A stretch of 64,000 nucleotides of DNA from Xenoacremonium recifei (lineage: Eukaryota; Ascomycota; Sordariomycetes; Hypocreales; Nectriaceae), in NCBI GenBank assembly GCA_012184525.1, contig WOFQ01000026.1, positions 1 to 64,000 on the forward strand. The letters are read 5' to 3'. The translations under genes were made by a program, and so were the position numbers. Positions 1 to 12,383 of this stretch are shown here, one piece after another. Under the pieces are notes generated by a model. That model was not told the origin of the DNA. It saw nothing but the letters and a program-made list of their open reading frames with translations, and searched no databases. Each line of letters starts with the position of its first letter. The first letter of the stretch is position 1.

Positions 1-70
<70 letters not shown>
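1..70. other. Poly-G run at window start (probable contig-edge artefact)
   Basis: The first 70 bases are G without interruption, and ordinary complex sequence follows at once. A pure G tract of this length is not a known fungal repeat or telomere. Runs of G are a known false signal of two-colour sequencing chemistry where a read runs out of template. I read it as an assembly artefact at a contig end, which also makes the quality of the adjacent bases doubtful. Confidence 0.8.
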
Positions 71-72
<2 letters not shown>

Positions 73-1555
73 TCGACTCACCACTCAGGTTAATATACGT
101 CAAAGCAATGGAGATTATCCATTATACCGGTTATGATCAGGCACCACGCTGGCCTACCTCTAGAGTCTACCTTTGCAATGAACCTCGGCCCAAGACCTTG
201 ATGAGCCAGGGCGCGGAACAGGCGCGATACTACATAAATGCTCTCTACTCCGAATCCGAAGCAGCTGGGCGAGATCACGGCATTGAGAAGTTGGTCGAAT
301 CCCTCGATTCTTGCATCCTTCATAGCCATTGTGAAAGGCGACTGGGAAGCTTCTGATCCGACAAAGAGCCGGGGATCATTAGAATCCACCAAGATGGAAG
401 TGAAGATAGCCGTTAAGACATATATCAGCACAACTCGTGTGGGGACTGTCTTTGCCGCCCTGCCGATTGCATGACGAGGCGAATGTGCTTCTCCACCCAT
501 GATAGTGATGAACACTTGGTCTGAAACTGCCCATAAAGCTAGCAAGCTGGCACTGGAGAAACCCGGTTGCAAATTGAGCTACATGGCATCCTCTGGACTC
601 GAAGGAACTCACCCCAAAGCCGTTCTTGAACAATGATGACTCTTGCCAGGTTTCGCCGTGGTGGACGTGTCCGTTTGCACCCGCGCCCAAGATGATTGCG
701 AAGTCCATTACCAGAAAAAGGGTCATCGCGAACACCTTGAGCATCGAGGTAAAGTACTCGAACCAAGCGAAGCAGCGGTTCGGCAAGCAGAACAGAACCA
801 CTGCTCCGGCTACGAAAAGGGTAACTACCTCGAGTCAGTTATCCACGCCGAAACCAAGGAATGCCTCCATTCATACTGCTTGCCGCCTCTGGGAAAGACC
901 CATTGGACCAGGTGGTAATGATTAGGCCGAAGGATGTTTCCTCGGCTCCCAAAACAGCGCACCATCCTTGTCCTCGATCAGCTGATTAATGGTATACGGG
1001 GATCATATAATTACAAACCTAGCCATTTAGCAAATCCGGCGGTGAATGCAATGGATGGGTCCACGAATCGGTCAGCATAGTCGATGAAGTTGCCAGATGT
1101 TGGAAACACAATAGTCATTTCACCAAAAACCTGAAGAACGGCAGCGACGCAAGTTGCAACCATCCCGTAAGCAAGGACGGCGCCCAGGGGTCCAGCTTTG
1201 ATTGAGTTGCGTTAGATCTTTAGAGAATAGCGACTAGCAGAAAGCCCTGGACCGACGTACCATTTGCCAACCCCTTGCCCACGGCGATGAAGACACCACT
1301 TCCAATGTTAGATCTGAGGGAGATGACCTGTGACACACCCCGATATATTAGACAAGTTTCACAAACTTGATGTTCTTCGATTATAGATAGCGCACGTACG
1401 TGAATCTGTGTCGATGAAAACTCTCGTTTGTATTGACCATCCCCTGACTCGGGGTCCGTGGCAAGGAGATCGATTTCCACAGTGTTCCCATTGGTAACAT
1501 CTCTCGTTTAGTCCAGCTCCTTCATACCAAGGTTCTTACTTGTTTCGATCTTCAT
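71..1555 (-). pseudogene. Broken amino acid permease (APC superfamily), 3' end cut by contig edge
   Basis: The first part reads like a fungal amino acid/polyamine permease. From ATG at 1553-1555, short introns with consistent phase (for example 1328-1399 and 1196-1260) join segments carrying a typical N-terminal permease signature: a REF..TQIH stretch, then SNIGSGVFIAVGKGLA, then GEMTIVFPTSGNFIDYADRF and a WLGW membrane segment. Beyond about position 860 the reading breaks. Permease-like pieces are found in different frames (850-810, 801-610, 572-90), including the conserved loop GGEAHSPRHAIGRAAK near 490-440, and I found no splice sites that join them. The gene is therefore either a pseudogene with several indels or real sequence with base errors near the contig edge. 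The C-terminus is missing because the sequence runs into the poly-G tract. The original role was probably uptake of amino acids across the plasma membrane. Confidence 0.7.
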
Positions 1556-2117
1556 GGTCAAATCGATGTAGGCAAATGGTGTTAGAATAATGAATAATGT
1601 GTTAAAGATCAAGAGTGGACGTTGACAACTGATTTAACCGAATATATAGTCTTATATGCTATCAATTGAGTGATTCTGGTTCGATCTAGATTCTCCGTAC
1701 ACATCCTAACTCATGTAGATGAGCCAATGTGAAGCTAAATACATGTCCAGCGTTAATAAGGCCAACTCGCCAAAGGGAAGTCAATAGCGAACCATGGCCT
1801 GGGACTAGGATCCTCTGGTCTAATTAATTAAATAATGAGGAGCGTCAAGATTGGATCAAGCAAGACTCGTTATCAAGTTCTTTGAGGGTTGATGGGCCGA
1901 TCTTGACCATGGATTTAGGCCAAAAAGGACCAGTTAAAAAAAAAAAAGAAAGAAAAACAAGTACCTAAATACTGTTTCTTTGGACCAGTAATGGTTTCTT
2001 GGAAGCCAAGATGAAAAGCTCAAAGGTTGTTCAGCTTTTCAAGCCAGATGTCCTAATTCGCCGAGATTCAGTTATAATTGTAAAAAGGTTTACTCTTTGC
2101 GCATTAACATGTCCAAC
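1556..2117. other. Intergenic region, divergent promoters of two broken genes
   Basis: This stretch of about 560 bp lies between the starts of the permease remnant (minus) and the aldolase remnant (plus). It is AT-rich and contains a purine-rich A-tract near 1935-1962. I see no coding potential or recognisable site in it. Confidence 0.6.
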
Positions 2118-3076
2118 ATGAGAATAGATATGTCTAAAAACAAATCACTCCGATTGCTGGAAGCGGCTAAGAAGGGAAAGGATGGTGTTCCAGCTGTTGC
2201 TTGTGTGAGTCCATTGCTTGCTTCCCTGCTCTTCCGCCACGAAAGCTCATGTACTTAGTACAACATGGAGCAGATACTCGCTACCGTGCGTGCAGCTGAG
2301 AAGTCACATTCGCCGGCAATCGTGATGGTCTGTCCACACGCGATGCAGAAATATGGCTCTTGGTCAACCTCGCTTCGCAAGCATGCAAGGGCGCAAATGT
2401 CCCAGTGGCCCTGCACTTGGACCACGAACAAGGATATCAGAGGGTGAAATATTCTGCAACGCTGGGCTTTGACTCGATTATGGTTGATATGTCGCATTTT
2501 GCATTGCCGGACAACTTGAGGAAAACACGAGAGTTGACAGAGTACTGCCATGCGCCAGGGGTTGCCGTGGAAGCAGAATCCAGCCGCATCCAGGGCGGCG
2601 AGGATGGGCTGAAGGTTACACAGTCACTGGCCAGTATACTGACAACTCTGGAGACAGCAATCCATTTTGCTGATGCCGGCATCGATTTTGCAGCTCCGTC
2701 ATTTGGCAATGTTCACGGTATTGACACTGAAAGCCCTTTCAACTTGACTACGATCGGTAAGACACAACACCGCATGATTGAGCATAAACCGCCGGCGATA
2801 TCTGGAAAGACTCACTGCGATCGGGGATGCGCTGAAAAGAGCGTGACAATAGTCATTCATGGAACAACCACGAATGTCGAGGTGACGGAGTCTATGCGGC
2901 ATGGGATTGTCAAGGTAAACCTGAACGGTCATCTGGAAATCTGGAATGCAGACATGCAAAAGAAGAACACGTTTCTACTGGTAACAGAACTGATGGATAC
3001 GGGCATTGCCTTGATGCAAGAGGGAATTGAGAGGTTGTGCAATTTATGTGGCAACAGTAGGAAGGCTTCGGCCTGA
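2118..3076 (+). pseudogene. Broken class II fructose-bisphosphate/ketose-bisphosphate aldolase
   Basis: The locus reads as a class II (zinc) aldolase. Exon 1 (2118 or 2130 to 2204) is joined across a 54-bp intron to YNMEQILATVRAAEKSHSPA. Further on come the zinc-site stretch LHLDHEQGY, VEAESSRIQGGED, FGNVHG, IVIHGTTT and a C-terminal GIVKVNLN. These belong to one protein but not to one frame. The frame changes near 2350-2360, again near 2730-2745 (the continuation QLDYDR crosses an apparent 53-bp intron at 2757-2809 into LTAIGDALKRA), and again near 2840-2846. Three single-base shifts with the amino-acid pattern still clear suggest recent inactivation or sequence error near the contig edge. 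An intact member would split a ketose 1,6-bisphosphate (fructose- or tagatose-type) into two trioses in the cytosol. Confidence 0.75.
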
Positions 3077-3471
3077 GGTTGATGCCAGAATTGGTAGGTA
3101 ATTAGTTAGCAGAAGCTACTGACATGGCTGAAGGATTATCTCGGCACTGCTATGTCTTAGTGGCATTTTGTTCTATGCAGCTCCCCGCATTATCTCGTCA
3201 ATTACCCCGCACTGAAGTCATGGAAAAACGTCGACCGAGGCTCAGCAGGTATGTATCCAGTGGGAAATAGCCCGAGGAGCAATCTTCCTGAGGGGCTCAT
3301 GCTTCACACATTCCTCCGTTTCCGAGGTCCGGAAACTCGGTGGAACTTTTTGAATCAGGTGCGAGATTAGCATCCTGCACATGAGACAAGCTGGCGAGGC
3401 CCCATGTCTACCTCGTCCGCTGATTCAAGACCGTCAACATCATAATCGTTGAAAGGCCATCTAAGACTGTA
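3077..3471. other. Intergenic region
   Basis: About 395 bp separate the aldolase remnant from the paraoxonase-like gene. It must hold the promoter of the latter. I see no gene, RNA or repeat in it. Confidence 0.6.
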
Positions 3472-4848
3472 ATGAACCGCTCCTTGTCAAAATATACCAT
3501 CGCGATGATCGGCAAATCAGTGATTCTTATCCTCATTCTCTCCCTTTCTCTACATCTAAGTTCTTCCATCATCCGATATATCACCGTCCTTGGTTTCTTC
3601 CGAACGCCCAGCAGCACTGTTGTGAAGCCCTCGGCTCATCTCGTCTTCATTAACGATACAGTTCAATGCGAGGACCTTCACTACCACGAAGGCAGTGGTC
3701 AGCTCTTCCTCGCCTGTGAGGATTCGTATAGCGGACGATTTCAATGGTTCCCTCCATTGGCCGGATTCCAAAACCCGCTGTTGGCGCACAAGAGCACTGG
3801 TTCGATACACGTCATCGATCCTGAGGTATATAATCTCCTTTCCTATTTTCGCTCTTTTCTAACGCAGTCATAGTCGAGGAAATCCCGGCGCCTGGAGTTC
3901 ACGAACTTCAACAAACCCTTTATCACCCACGGCATCGACGTCATCTCCGACCCAGATTCGATGGAGCCTGCTGTCTACATATTTGCAGTGAACCATCCGC
4001 CAGTCACCTTCCCTACTCAGAGCACTCATGAGTGTATTCAGAAAGCCGACTCACGCGTGGAGGTTTTCCATCACGTCGTCAGTTCTCGAACAGTCACACA
4101 CCTACGATCAGTCCGTCACCCACTCATTTCAACACCCAACGACATTCTTGCTCGAGATTCCCGCTCTTTCTATGTGACAAACGATCACCGCCACAAGGAG
4201 GGGGTCAAGCGATTTCTGGAGATGATTTACTGGGGCGCCAGGTGGTCAACAACCGTCTTCGTCGAGGTGGAATCGCTCACCTCGTCACATCCCGAGGAAG
4301 GTGTCAAGGCCAGCGTTGCGTTGAGCGGTCTCTACAACCAAAATGGCCTGGGTCGGGGCAGACCTGGCGAAATTCTCATCGGCAGTGCTGCAAGGGGTGT
4401 ATTGGAAATTGGCCATGCATCGCCACACGGCCCCTCAATCCAACTGACCAACTCGATCAAGTTCGATTCGACGATTGACAATCCCAGCTACTTCTTTGAT
4501 CCTTTCGCCAACGACACATTTGACGCCAGTGGCTACCTCGTTGCAGGGCTGTCTCGAGCGAATAAAATTCTAAATACAAAGACAGATCCCAACGGCAAAG
4601 ATGGATCCATGGTATGGTATGTTCCGTTGCAATCGATATCGCAAAGCGGTGCTTCGGGAGCGGGATTCACACGCCCAAAACTGTTGTTTGAAGATGACGG
4701 GAAACGGCTGCGCTCTGCCACAACGGCAGTCATGGTTGCCATAGATCCCCGGCTCGAGCAAGGCCAGCGGTGGGCGTGGGTCTTTGTGACGGGATTCATG
4801 GCGAGGAGCGTCCTGGCGATCAAGGTCAACTTGGAGGACTACATCTAG
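3472..4848 (+). CDS. Paraoxonase/SMP-30-like beta-propeller protein, membrane-anchored
   Basis: Two exons (3472-3825 and 3874-4848) with a 48-bp intron give 442 aa in phase. Residues about 12-40 form a single hydrophobic segment, so the protein is probably a signal-anchored type II membrane or secretory protein. The rest resembles the serum paraoxonase/arylesterase branch of the calcium-dependent six-bladed propeller family: HGIDVISD, an asparagine-containing STPNDILARD and SFYVTNDHRH are the expected calcium- and active-site-type loops. Family members hydrolyse lactones, aryl esters or organophosphates; the substrate here cannot be read from sequence. The gene ends 239 bp from the convergent hydrolase gene at 5088, with AT-rich sequence between the two stops. 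Confidence 0.75.
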
Positions 4849-5087
4849 ATAAATCCATCCTTTTCCTCTTCTTTTCAGTCTACTTACCGTCTTCATATTC
4901 AGTCTTGTTATCCAGTCTTCTGATCTTTCAGACTTTTCACATATACTTATCTTACTTACTAATAAGGAACTTATAACCAGTTACGCCTACCTTATAGTTA
5001 GAAGACTAATTATTGTATTAGAAATGCCAGATTATTATAATAAGTAGTAGGAAATATTTATGAGATTGAGATTATAAATATCAGAGC

Positions 5088-6124
5088 TCAAGAAGCTATA
5101 GATTTCAATACCCACATTAATTCCGTAGCTACAGCTTCAGGCTCCTCTAAAATAACCAAGTGTCCAGGCTTTTCTAACTGCACAAAGCGAGAGACTGAGG
5201 ATAGCTCCATTTGTTCTCGCTGCAGCATCTCATCCTTCTCTTCCATCCCATCAATCATCTTTCTGACGATTTCTCGTTGCTCCTCAGTCCCGTTTCCTGC
5301 CGCTACACCAGCGTCATACACGTCCTGATATTCTCGAGCCGAGTTGCCTTTGATGATACTTATGGGCTTGCTACCAAGAATCCGCCTCTCCAGCTGCTTT
5401 TTCTCCCCAAGGTTGCGCTCTGTTAACGGCCAAGCGAACGTTTCCACGGCGGTTTGCGGGCCGTTCTCTGAGATTTCGAGCAACTGAGTCTGATAAAAGC
5501 CAAGTAAGTAAGATGCAGGAGCGCGTTAGCTGAACGGCCTCGGTGGCTCACCTTCCACTCCGCTGGCTCCAGTCGATGTCTCTGCTTCAGTCCCACCACC
5601 TCGAAGAAGTCGAGCCCTCGCAAGAATGCCATTGTGTTCGGCGCATCAATCGGCCTGATCTGGCACGTCTTTTCTTGCGTACATTCAATCATAACCATGC
5701 CAACCACATCGTCCTTTCTCCGCTCAAGGAACTCACGCGCGACGATGCCTCCCCATGATGTAGGTACAAGGATAAAAGGCCCGTCCACGCCTGTCTTACG
5801 TAGGAGTTTGTCGAGATCTTCGGCGGCTTTCTCGGCGTACTTTCCAGGCTCGCGTTGATTGGCGAAAGGGTTTATTTCGGACTTTCCCAGACCAGCGCGG
5901 TCGTGTACATATACACGGATGAACGGTGTCAAGTGTCGAATCACGGCTGGCCAGGAAACTGACGAGCCGCCGAGGCCAGATTCAAGGATTACCACCGGTT
6001 GGCCGGGGATTCGACTGGGGCCATCTACGCGAAGAAAGAGATTATGCCCGTCAAGGGAGATAAGACCGGAATGGCTACCATGGTTCCAGTCCTGGGAAGC
6101 CATCTCGAAGGACTTTGTATGCAA
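5088..6124 (-). CDS. Alpha/beta hydrolase
   Basis: Two exons (6124-5552 and 5489-5088) joined across a 62-bp intron encode 324 aa. A second in-frame ATG at 6103 (MASQDW) is an equally good start. The N-terminal half has the alpha/beta-hydrolase order: a strand-loop VVILESGLGGSSVSW (oxyanion region), YVHDRAGLGKSE, then the nucleophile elbow PTSWGG, where serine is flanked by Thr instead of the usual first Gly. The likely catalytic histidine is in LEKPGHLVILEEPE near the C-terminus. There is no signal peptide, so it is probably cytosolic. It may be an esterase, lipase or lactonase; no substrate can be assigned. It is convergent with the paraoxonase-like gene. Confidence 0.8.
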
Positions 6125-6750
6125 ACTAATGCCAGATCAGATAGAGATGCGAATAGAAAGCGCTCTTTTTGACGAGTGGAAAAGGATGATTGTCACTTAC
6201 TAGGAAAATGTAGCGGTGTGGCAGATGGATTCTAAGCCCCCACCCCGTTTGTTATGAACATGGTAGAAGAAGGTCACATGTAAAGTCACATGGGACCCGT
6301 CGTTTGAAACAGAGAGTGCACGCCCTGGCCTTTTAAGCGTTGCGCCACCAACGCCGGTGTTTACTCCTTGTGAATCTCATGCGCCACAGCACGCACTACT
6401 ATTATATTCGAACTTACTATGCGGTTCAGCAGACCGCTCTAGAGTTCGTACACAAGGATGAGATAAGTCGCTACGAAAAGAGCCATTATAATCAGTCGTA
6501 TCGAAGAATTCGTTCCGATCTGGGAATAAGACAAACTGCCCAGCATGGCTGTGTAGGCTCTATATTGGGACTTGCACTGGGATATCATTCCGGATTTGAT
6601 ATTTCGAAGTCGCTTAGTAAACACTAATAAACTCGTAACTAACTATATCTAACTGTTAGGGCAGGTCTACTATCTAGCTCTTTTGTCGGCACACAACGAA
6701 CAGCAGCCTACTTAGCAGCACGTCGGCGCGATGAGGTACCAGCATCTAAA
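6125..6750. other. Intergenic region
   Basis: This stretch of about 630 bp lies upstream of the hydrolase at 5088-6124 and downstream of the hydrolase at 6751-8074. An open frame at 6340-6627 has no recognisable motif and unlike composition, and I do not call it. Nothing else is visible. Confidence 0.55.
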
Positions 6751-8074
6751 TTACAAACCTTGAGAGTCCAAATACTGCAGCATAACCTCATATCCAGCAG
6801 AAGCGTTTGTCGAGGGAGTTAGAGCATGACCGGTATTGGGCTGCAAATAGGGACGACGGTCAGATGCAGCCGGATATGTCATGTTGGTCAACTCCTCATC
6901 ATAGATGCCTCTGCAATCCCCTTTGCAGACAAAATTGTCAAATTCGCCATTAAAGAACTTAAAGCCGAAAATATTAGTGTCTTCATTATATCTTGTAATT
7001 CGGGCATTGTTCAAGACTGACCTGAATCGGGCCCCTAAAATCAGGCGCGGGCGGAATTGAGCTCGTCCCTTCCGAGGCGTATTCGCCCACTGCCTCGGGC
7101 TGCTTGATTCTCTCGGTGTATGTCAATAGCTCCGGATCTAAGCTACGCTTTTGGAAGAAGAGTTTCTGGATGTCGCTCTTTGTTGCCAGAACGAAATATC
7201 CGGAGCCGTAGTCACCAAAGCGGACAGGATCATGCTCCCTGGCGAACTCGTGGTCATAATGCAAAACATCGATCATGTTTTCCACCATACGTGTGTTAAG
7301 GTAGAAGGCTGTGAGGATAGCACCATCACTCAGATTGCCGTACTGAGCAAGCATGTTTGTGATTATGAACGATCCGAAAGAGTGGCCAATCTGGACGACT
7401 TTTGAGGGCGTAAAATCCGAAACAGTTGTTTCTTTACCGCCTATCAGCATTTTGGATGAACGAAGCAGGTTTCCACTCCGGGCGATCCGAGTTAAACCTG
7501 CCAATACTTCGATCTCTGCCGGGATCTGCACTTCGTCATATGCGTCTGGTTTCTCGGATTCGCCTGTGCCGAGACGATCATATGTCAGAATTGAGTATCC
7601 TTTCTTAATGGCAGCATCAACATAGGAGTACTCTTCCGGCCTGATTTCCACGTCAAAGTATCTGTGACAAGCATACATTGGTCAGTCCCGCTCCTCAGCT
7701 TTTCTTGGGACATATAGTCCTTACCTTTTATCAAAAGCAAGGCCAGGGGTTGCAATTTGCAAGATCTCTGCCTTGGGTCCCTTTTTGGATGGCACACACA
7801 ATTGTGCACTGATATCAAATGTACGATTGATGTAAACAGGGTTGGTTATACGCTCAGAGGCGTTGGGTGTGCTCCATGTGGTGACATTTACTGTCCAATC
7901 AATGGCATCAATGCTGTTATCAACTCGAGGTTGGGTATAATGGTAATTTGTAACGTTGACCGGGACAGGTACTCGGAGTTGAACGCATTGTTTGATGGTC
8001 GTAGCAGATCCGACGGGAACACTCGCCAGGATCACCGACAGGGTCAAAGCCCCAACCGCGACATGGGAAATCAT
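6751..8074 (-). CDS. Secreted alpha/beta hydrolase
   Basis: Three exons (8074-7725, 7661-7022, 6957-6751) with introns of 63 and 64 bp add up to 398 aa with no phase error. Residues 1-24 are a good signal peptide (hydrophobic core, ending VGSA), and several N-x-S/T sites follow. The hydrolase core shows YDRLGTGESEKPD, the nucleophile elbow QIGHSFGS and, in exon 3, a C-terminal His in PNTGHALTPSTNA. The enzyme is probably exported and attacks an ester or amide; members of this fungal family are mostly uncharacterised. It has no intimate neighbour, so the context does not name a substrate. Confidence 0.8.
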
Positions 8075-8858
8075 CTTTGGTGACAGTCTTGTAAGTTTAC
8101 AGTTGATCTTGAAGATGTCGAATGCCTCTTGTGTCTCGAGGTGTGAAGAGGCGCGACAAAGCTCTCATTTATACTCAAACACTGCCTGCTTCCTATCCCG
8201 ATTTCCAATACCGTCGTATTGAGAGTTGTCCACTATAGCGTATAGCTGCCGGAGGAATTGCATGATCTACAGGAATGGAAATCATCGGGAGTGTAAGCTT
8301 ACATAATATTGAATCGCCTTAGGGTTTTTAGTATGAAAAACAGCGAAATGCGTCGAGCGTATTCGTTTAAGAAGCGTGTAGCGTATCGGCGTATTCACAA
8401 ATTATTTCCACCATAATACAAGATTAAGGTCGTTGGATTTATAATCACTGTAGAAAGGAGAAGGGCTTTTCCATTATTTATAGGATCCAAAGTCTCTTAT
8501 GAAAACTCAAAGTAAGCAGCACCCAAGAGTGTAGAATGATGAGAGCTGAGAAGTCAGCGTCAACAATGTCGCCAATCAGCAAACACTAATTTCGAAAGCT
8601 ACTGGAGAGGGTTACGCCTCATAGTTACTCTCATAAGATTCAGTGCATCATTCCCAAAGGAGCAGCACTCTAAAGTATAAAAGAAAAAGGGAACTATGCT
8701 TCTTAGTCCAGTACTCCGTATCTAATATCATTATATAAATAGTACCATTATGTAATAAAAGAGTAATTAACATGTTTCTTAAGTTAAGACATTTTGCTTT
8801 ACTAACAAAAAGAAGATATAAATGCCTTCTTAATTTCAAACTACTTGATTCTGTGTGC
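8075..8858. other. Intergenic region, AT-rich
   Basis: About 780 bp separate the secreted hydrolase start from the desaturase stop. The part from 8640 to 8860 is strongly AT-rich and probably contains the desaturase 3' untranslated region. Small open frames here have no support. Confidence 0.55.
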
Positions 8859-10843
8859 CTAGAGCAATCCGCTCTCCCCCGTTTCTGCCATATAATTCTG
8901 ACACTTGACAAGAAGCTTAACTTGATCTCCTACGTCCTGGAGCCGATTAAGAACTTTTCTATTCCCGTCCAGAAATCGCAAGATAGAGTATGGAATGCCA
9001 GTTTCCTGGCAAAATTGCCTAACAAGCGATTGTACTTTTCGAAGATTGTGTCGGGGCACTCGAGGAAAGAGATGGTGAACGGCCTGGAATTGCAGTCCGC
9101 CATGAATAAAGTCGAGCCATACCGGACAGTCTACGTCCATTGTAGTGCGCAATTGACGCTGGGGGAATGACTCAGATTCTGCAAGATCAGAAGTAGACAT
9201 GCCCCAGTGTGACAGGGTAATCTGGACATGTAGCGGCATTGTAACGATATGTGACACCAGAACAAAGGCGACGCGGAGTGAGTATGTTGGAAGCGAGCGC
9301 CAGAGGAGACAGTATCCAAAGAGGAACCAGTAGCAACCCATAAAGGCAATCTCGGTAGGACGAATCCACCAGGCCTTGCTGTTGCCAAGACAGGAGGATT
9401 TCGACGAGAGGACGTGGAGCCACGAGAGTAGGTACAAATTGAAACGTGCAATGCCCATAATGGGATAGTAAGTGTACTTCTGGTATGGAACCATAAAGTC
9501 TGCCACAGCATCCCAGACAAAGGTGAAGTCATAGTAGGTTGAATGGATGGACTTGAAAAAGGAGGGGCACGTGGCGAAGAGGGGGACGTTCTGGATATCG
9601 GGATCGTGTTCCTGGACGCATGGCTATTAGCTCTCTGACTTCTCTTAAATTTTCCATCGAGCTGATGTACCGGGTGGTTGGTGACAAGGTGGTGAACATT
9701 GTGGCTGCTCTTCCACCACCCCATTGACAATCCACAGCAAAAGTCCGCGATGAAAATGGCGATGAGGGTGTCGGCCATGAAGTTTTGCGTGATGGACAAG
9801 TGCCCGGCATCATGAGCAGTGAACATGATTTGGTGCTTCAAACGGTTAGAAAATGAGGCGGAAACCAGTCGTCAGCCCAGAAACGTACCCAAAACAGTCC
9901 TAAGAAGACGGCCGAGACCATGAACCAGCCCGATCGCAACGCGATTATAAAGGCAACAAAAAGGCCTATATACCGTACCAATTCCTTGCCGTATTCTAGG
10001 TAGGGGCAGTCATATAGGCCGTTGTCGCGAATTTGCTGGTGTAGGGCTCGGTACTTGTGAGCGATGGCGAGCTGCGTCGTCGAGTCTATAGAGGGATATC
10101 TCTCGCCATCCTGTCCAGCCTCACACTGAACAATTTGTTCGATAAAGGATTCCCTGGATAGATTGGGTACATTGGCCCCAAAGGTCATCGTCCCGTGAGC
10201 GCTGCTTGCAGCAGATCTGTTTCGGATGGACTTGACGCAGCCTTTGTTATGACCAGACCCAACGAAGCTACACTCGGAAGAAATGCGACTGTCAGTGTTG
10301 CATTTAATGTCTCCCTCTGCATCGGAATAGCAACCCTTGTCCGCGGATGATGCTTGTTCATGGTAGATTCCAGCTCTTATCGGTGGTGTCTTCTGGATCC
10401 AAGGCCCCGGTGGCTTCCGGCCTATACGATAGGCTCTCATCGATCGTAGGGTTCTTTCTGAATGATACCTAGAACAAAGAACGATTAGCCGTTGTTCAAC
10501 TAACCACAATATGCACCACTGAGTACCGAACCATACGGACATCAACCTGCTGTTGGAAACAAGTCCTTGAAGTCGTCGGGCACCAGTCCTACGGGTAAGC
10601 TATTGCGGATATTGGACTGGAGGGGTCCAGGGACAAGGTGGCGGCGACTCATTTTCGAACATACGCTTTTATCTCATCCGTTGCGTCTCTCCCAACCATG
10701 TGAAGAATAGCTAGCCTTCCACCTGGGTGCTTGTCTATCCACGTGTCTAACCGAAGAACGAGCTCTTCAAAGACAACAATGATCTTGCCCTCGGCAACCA
10801 TAGCTTCCACCTCCTTGGGCTCGACTGTCCTATTGCGACCCAT
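8859..10843 (-). CDS. Cytochrome b5-fused fatty acid/sphingolipid desaturase (delta-8-type)
   Basis: Four exons (10843-10665, 10468-9889, 9835-9671, 9623-8859; introns 196, 53 and 47 bp) give 562 aa with consistent phase. The N-terminus is a cytochrome b5 domain with the haem motif HPGG, continued across intron 1 into AYHSERTLRSMRAYRIG. After a linker of about 100 residues comes a front-end desaturase with three histidine boxes: HDAGH, HNVHH and QAVHH (a QxxHH third box, the mark of b5-fused front-end desaturases). Hydrophobic segments flank the boxes, so it should sit in the ER membrane with di-iron chemistry, taking electrons through its own b5 domain. The closest functional class in fungi is sphingolipid delta-8 desaturase acting on the ceramide long-chain base; a fatty acyl delta-5/6 activity cannot be excluded. 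Confidence 0.85.
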
Positions 10844-12383
10844 TGTATCGTGATTGTTATGCGACCGCTTGCTAGTGGCGAGAAGTCTTGACGAGGGGTC
10901 GGTTTAACTCGGCGAGAATGATGTGAGTTCGGCTCAAATGAAGGAGATATCGGTAGTGACTAGAGAATTGGGCTTGGAGGACCGTACACGCCGAGGATGC
11001 GGGTTCATTCCTGTAAGAAATATTACAAACTATACATATCGCCCCCTTCACGACGAAGAAGATGTAGAAAGACGAGAATGAGAACGGGTGAAAGAGTACG
11101 AGTCCATGGCGCGCAGTCTAGCGCCAGACGGACAACACTTATAGGGGAAGACAGATAGATAGAGTAGTGCATGGGATTATTGGACAGCGTCTATCTATAG
11201 GCTCAACACGGGGTAGGTACGGTGGCCATCTGCTAGTTGCTCTTCAGTGCCGCGCACAGAATGCCCAATGCGCATACGAAATGTCGCTGTGAAACCCGAA
11301 AAATCTCTTTATCTCCACTATATAGGGGGGCGGTATTGCAAAGATGATGAGCGTAATCTCCACATTTCTAGGGGTAAAGCGTTGACTCGTAGGCATCGTG
11401 GCGCAGTAGATGATCTGGACGCCAATAGAATGCCCTAGCTTCGTTTAACCTCGTTTAACCTCCCGCGGACTCCTGAATATCTGTCACTGATCCACAGCCT
11501 ATCCGCGTGTTCTGTTCCTAAGTGGAAAGCCCGAAAAGCCCCATTGCGTTATGCAAGTCAAATAATACCAGCTTAGTGCCACAACCTAATTATGACCACA
11601 GATACCAGGACAAGGCCACCGTGTGCCCTCTGCACGTGACTTTTAGGGATATTAGATTGAAGAAGGGTATCCTAACTGTCATGAAATTTTTACAGACACG
11701 CCAATAGATAACGTAAATCTCTGGCTCGTTGCCTCTATCGCGACATCATCCAAAAGCAACCGATCTTCCATTTGTCAGCGACAATAGTATAAAATGAACC
11801 AGATAATTGTGTCAACAATACCCAAAAAGGTCCTCAAGGTCTACAGGAATCCTAGGAAGGTGGTTCTACACGAAATCCAGCAAGAATTACTATGTAGTGG
11901 TGATAGTAGTAGCAATAGAGGGAGTGGTGTTGGTGGTGGTATTAAGTTTTTTCCTCCAGGGTAGCCACAGAAAACCTGATCGGGCCAAACATATTTATAA
12001 GCTCTGTTTCTGTTAAGGATATCCTTTTCTAACGCCATGTAATAAATCCCTATAATCTTCTTTATACCTCTTTTGTTATTTTCCATCTTGTCTATAGTTT
12101 AGTCTCCTAGTATGACTTCACGTTGACTCAAACCTCAGCATCACGAGGTGGACATGGAAAGTCATGGCACGTGACACGAGCCATGCTGGGGTTGTGAATG
12201 CCGAACGTCACCGGAATAAGATTTTGTAATCTCGGCAACCGAACATGATTAGGCGAAGCTTAGCAAACCTAATCGGCAGTCCCAGCGAAGCAGCCCATAA
12301 AGAAGAGAGTTATATAACAGCGCGGCATGTTCTCAAAGATTTAGTACTCTATTGGACGTCCACCGTGATCAACTACTGTAAAC
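10844..12383. other. Long intergenic region with low-complexity and a 10-bp tandem duplication
   Basis: This stretch of about 1.5 kb without a convincing gene lies between the divergent desaturase and PrpF genes. It holds a perfect 10-bp tandem duplication (tcgtttaacc twice, 11441-11460) and a GTA/GTG-rich stretch near 11890-11950. Two isolated CACGTG sequences occur near 11635 and 12166. Open frames in the area show no protein motifs. Confidence 0.55.

Noticed and set aside
6340..6627. Open frame of 95 codons on the plus strand
   Set aside because: No family motif, AT-rich composition, antisense frame of similar length; nothing supports a real gene.
11441..11460. Tandem tcgtttaacc copies considered as telomere-like repeat
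   Set aside because: Only two copies, not TTAGGG-type, and surrounded by unique sequence.
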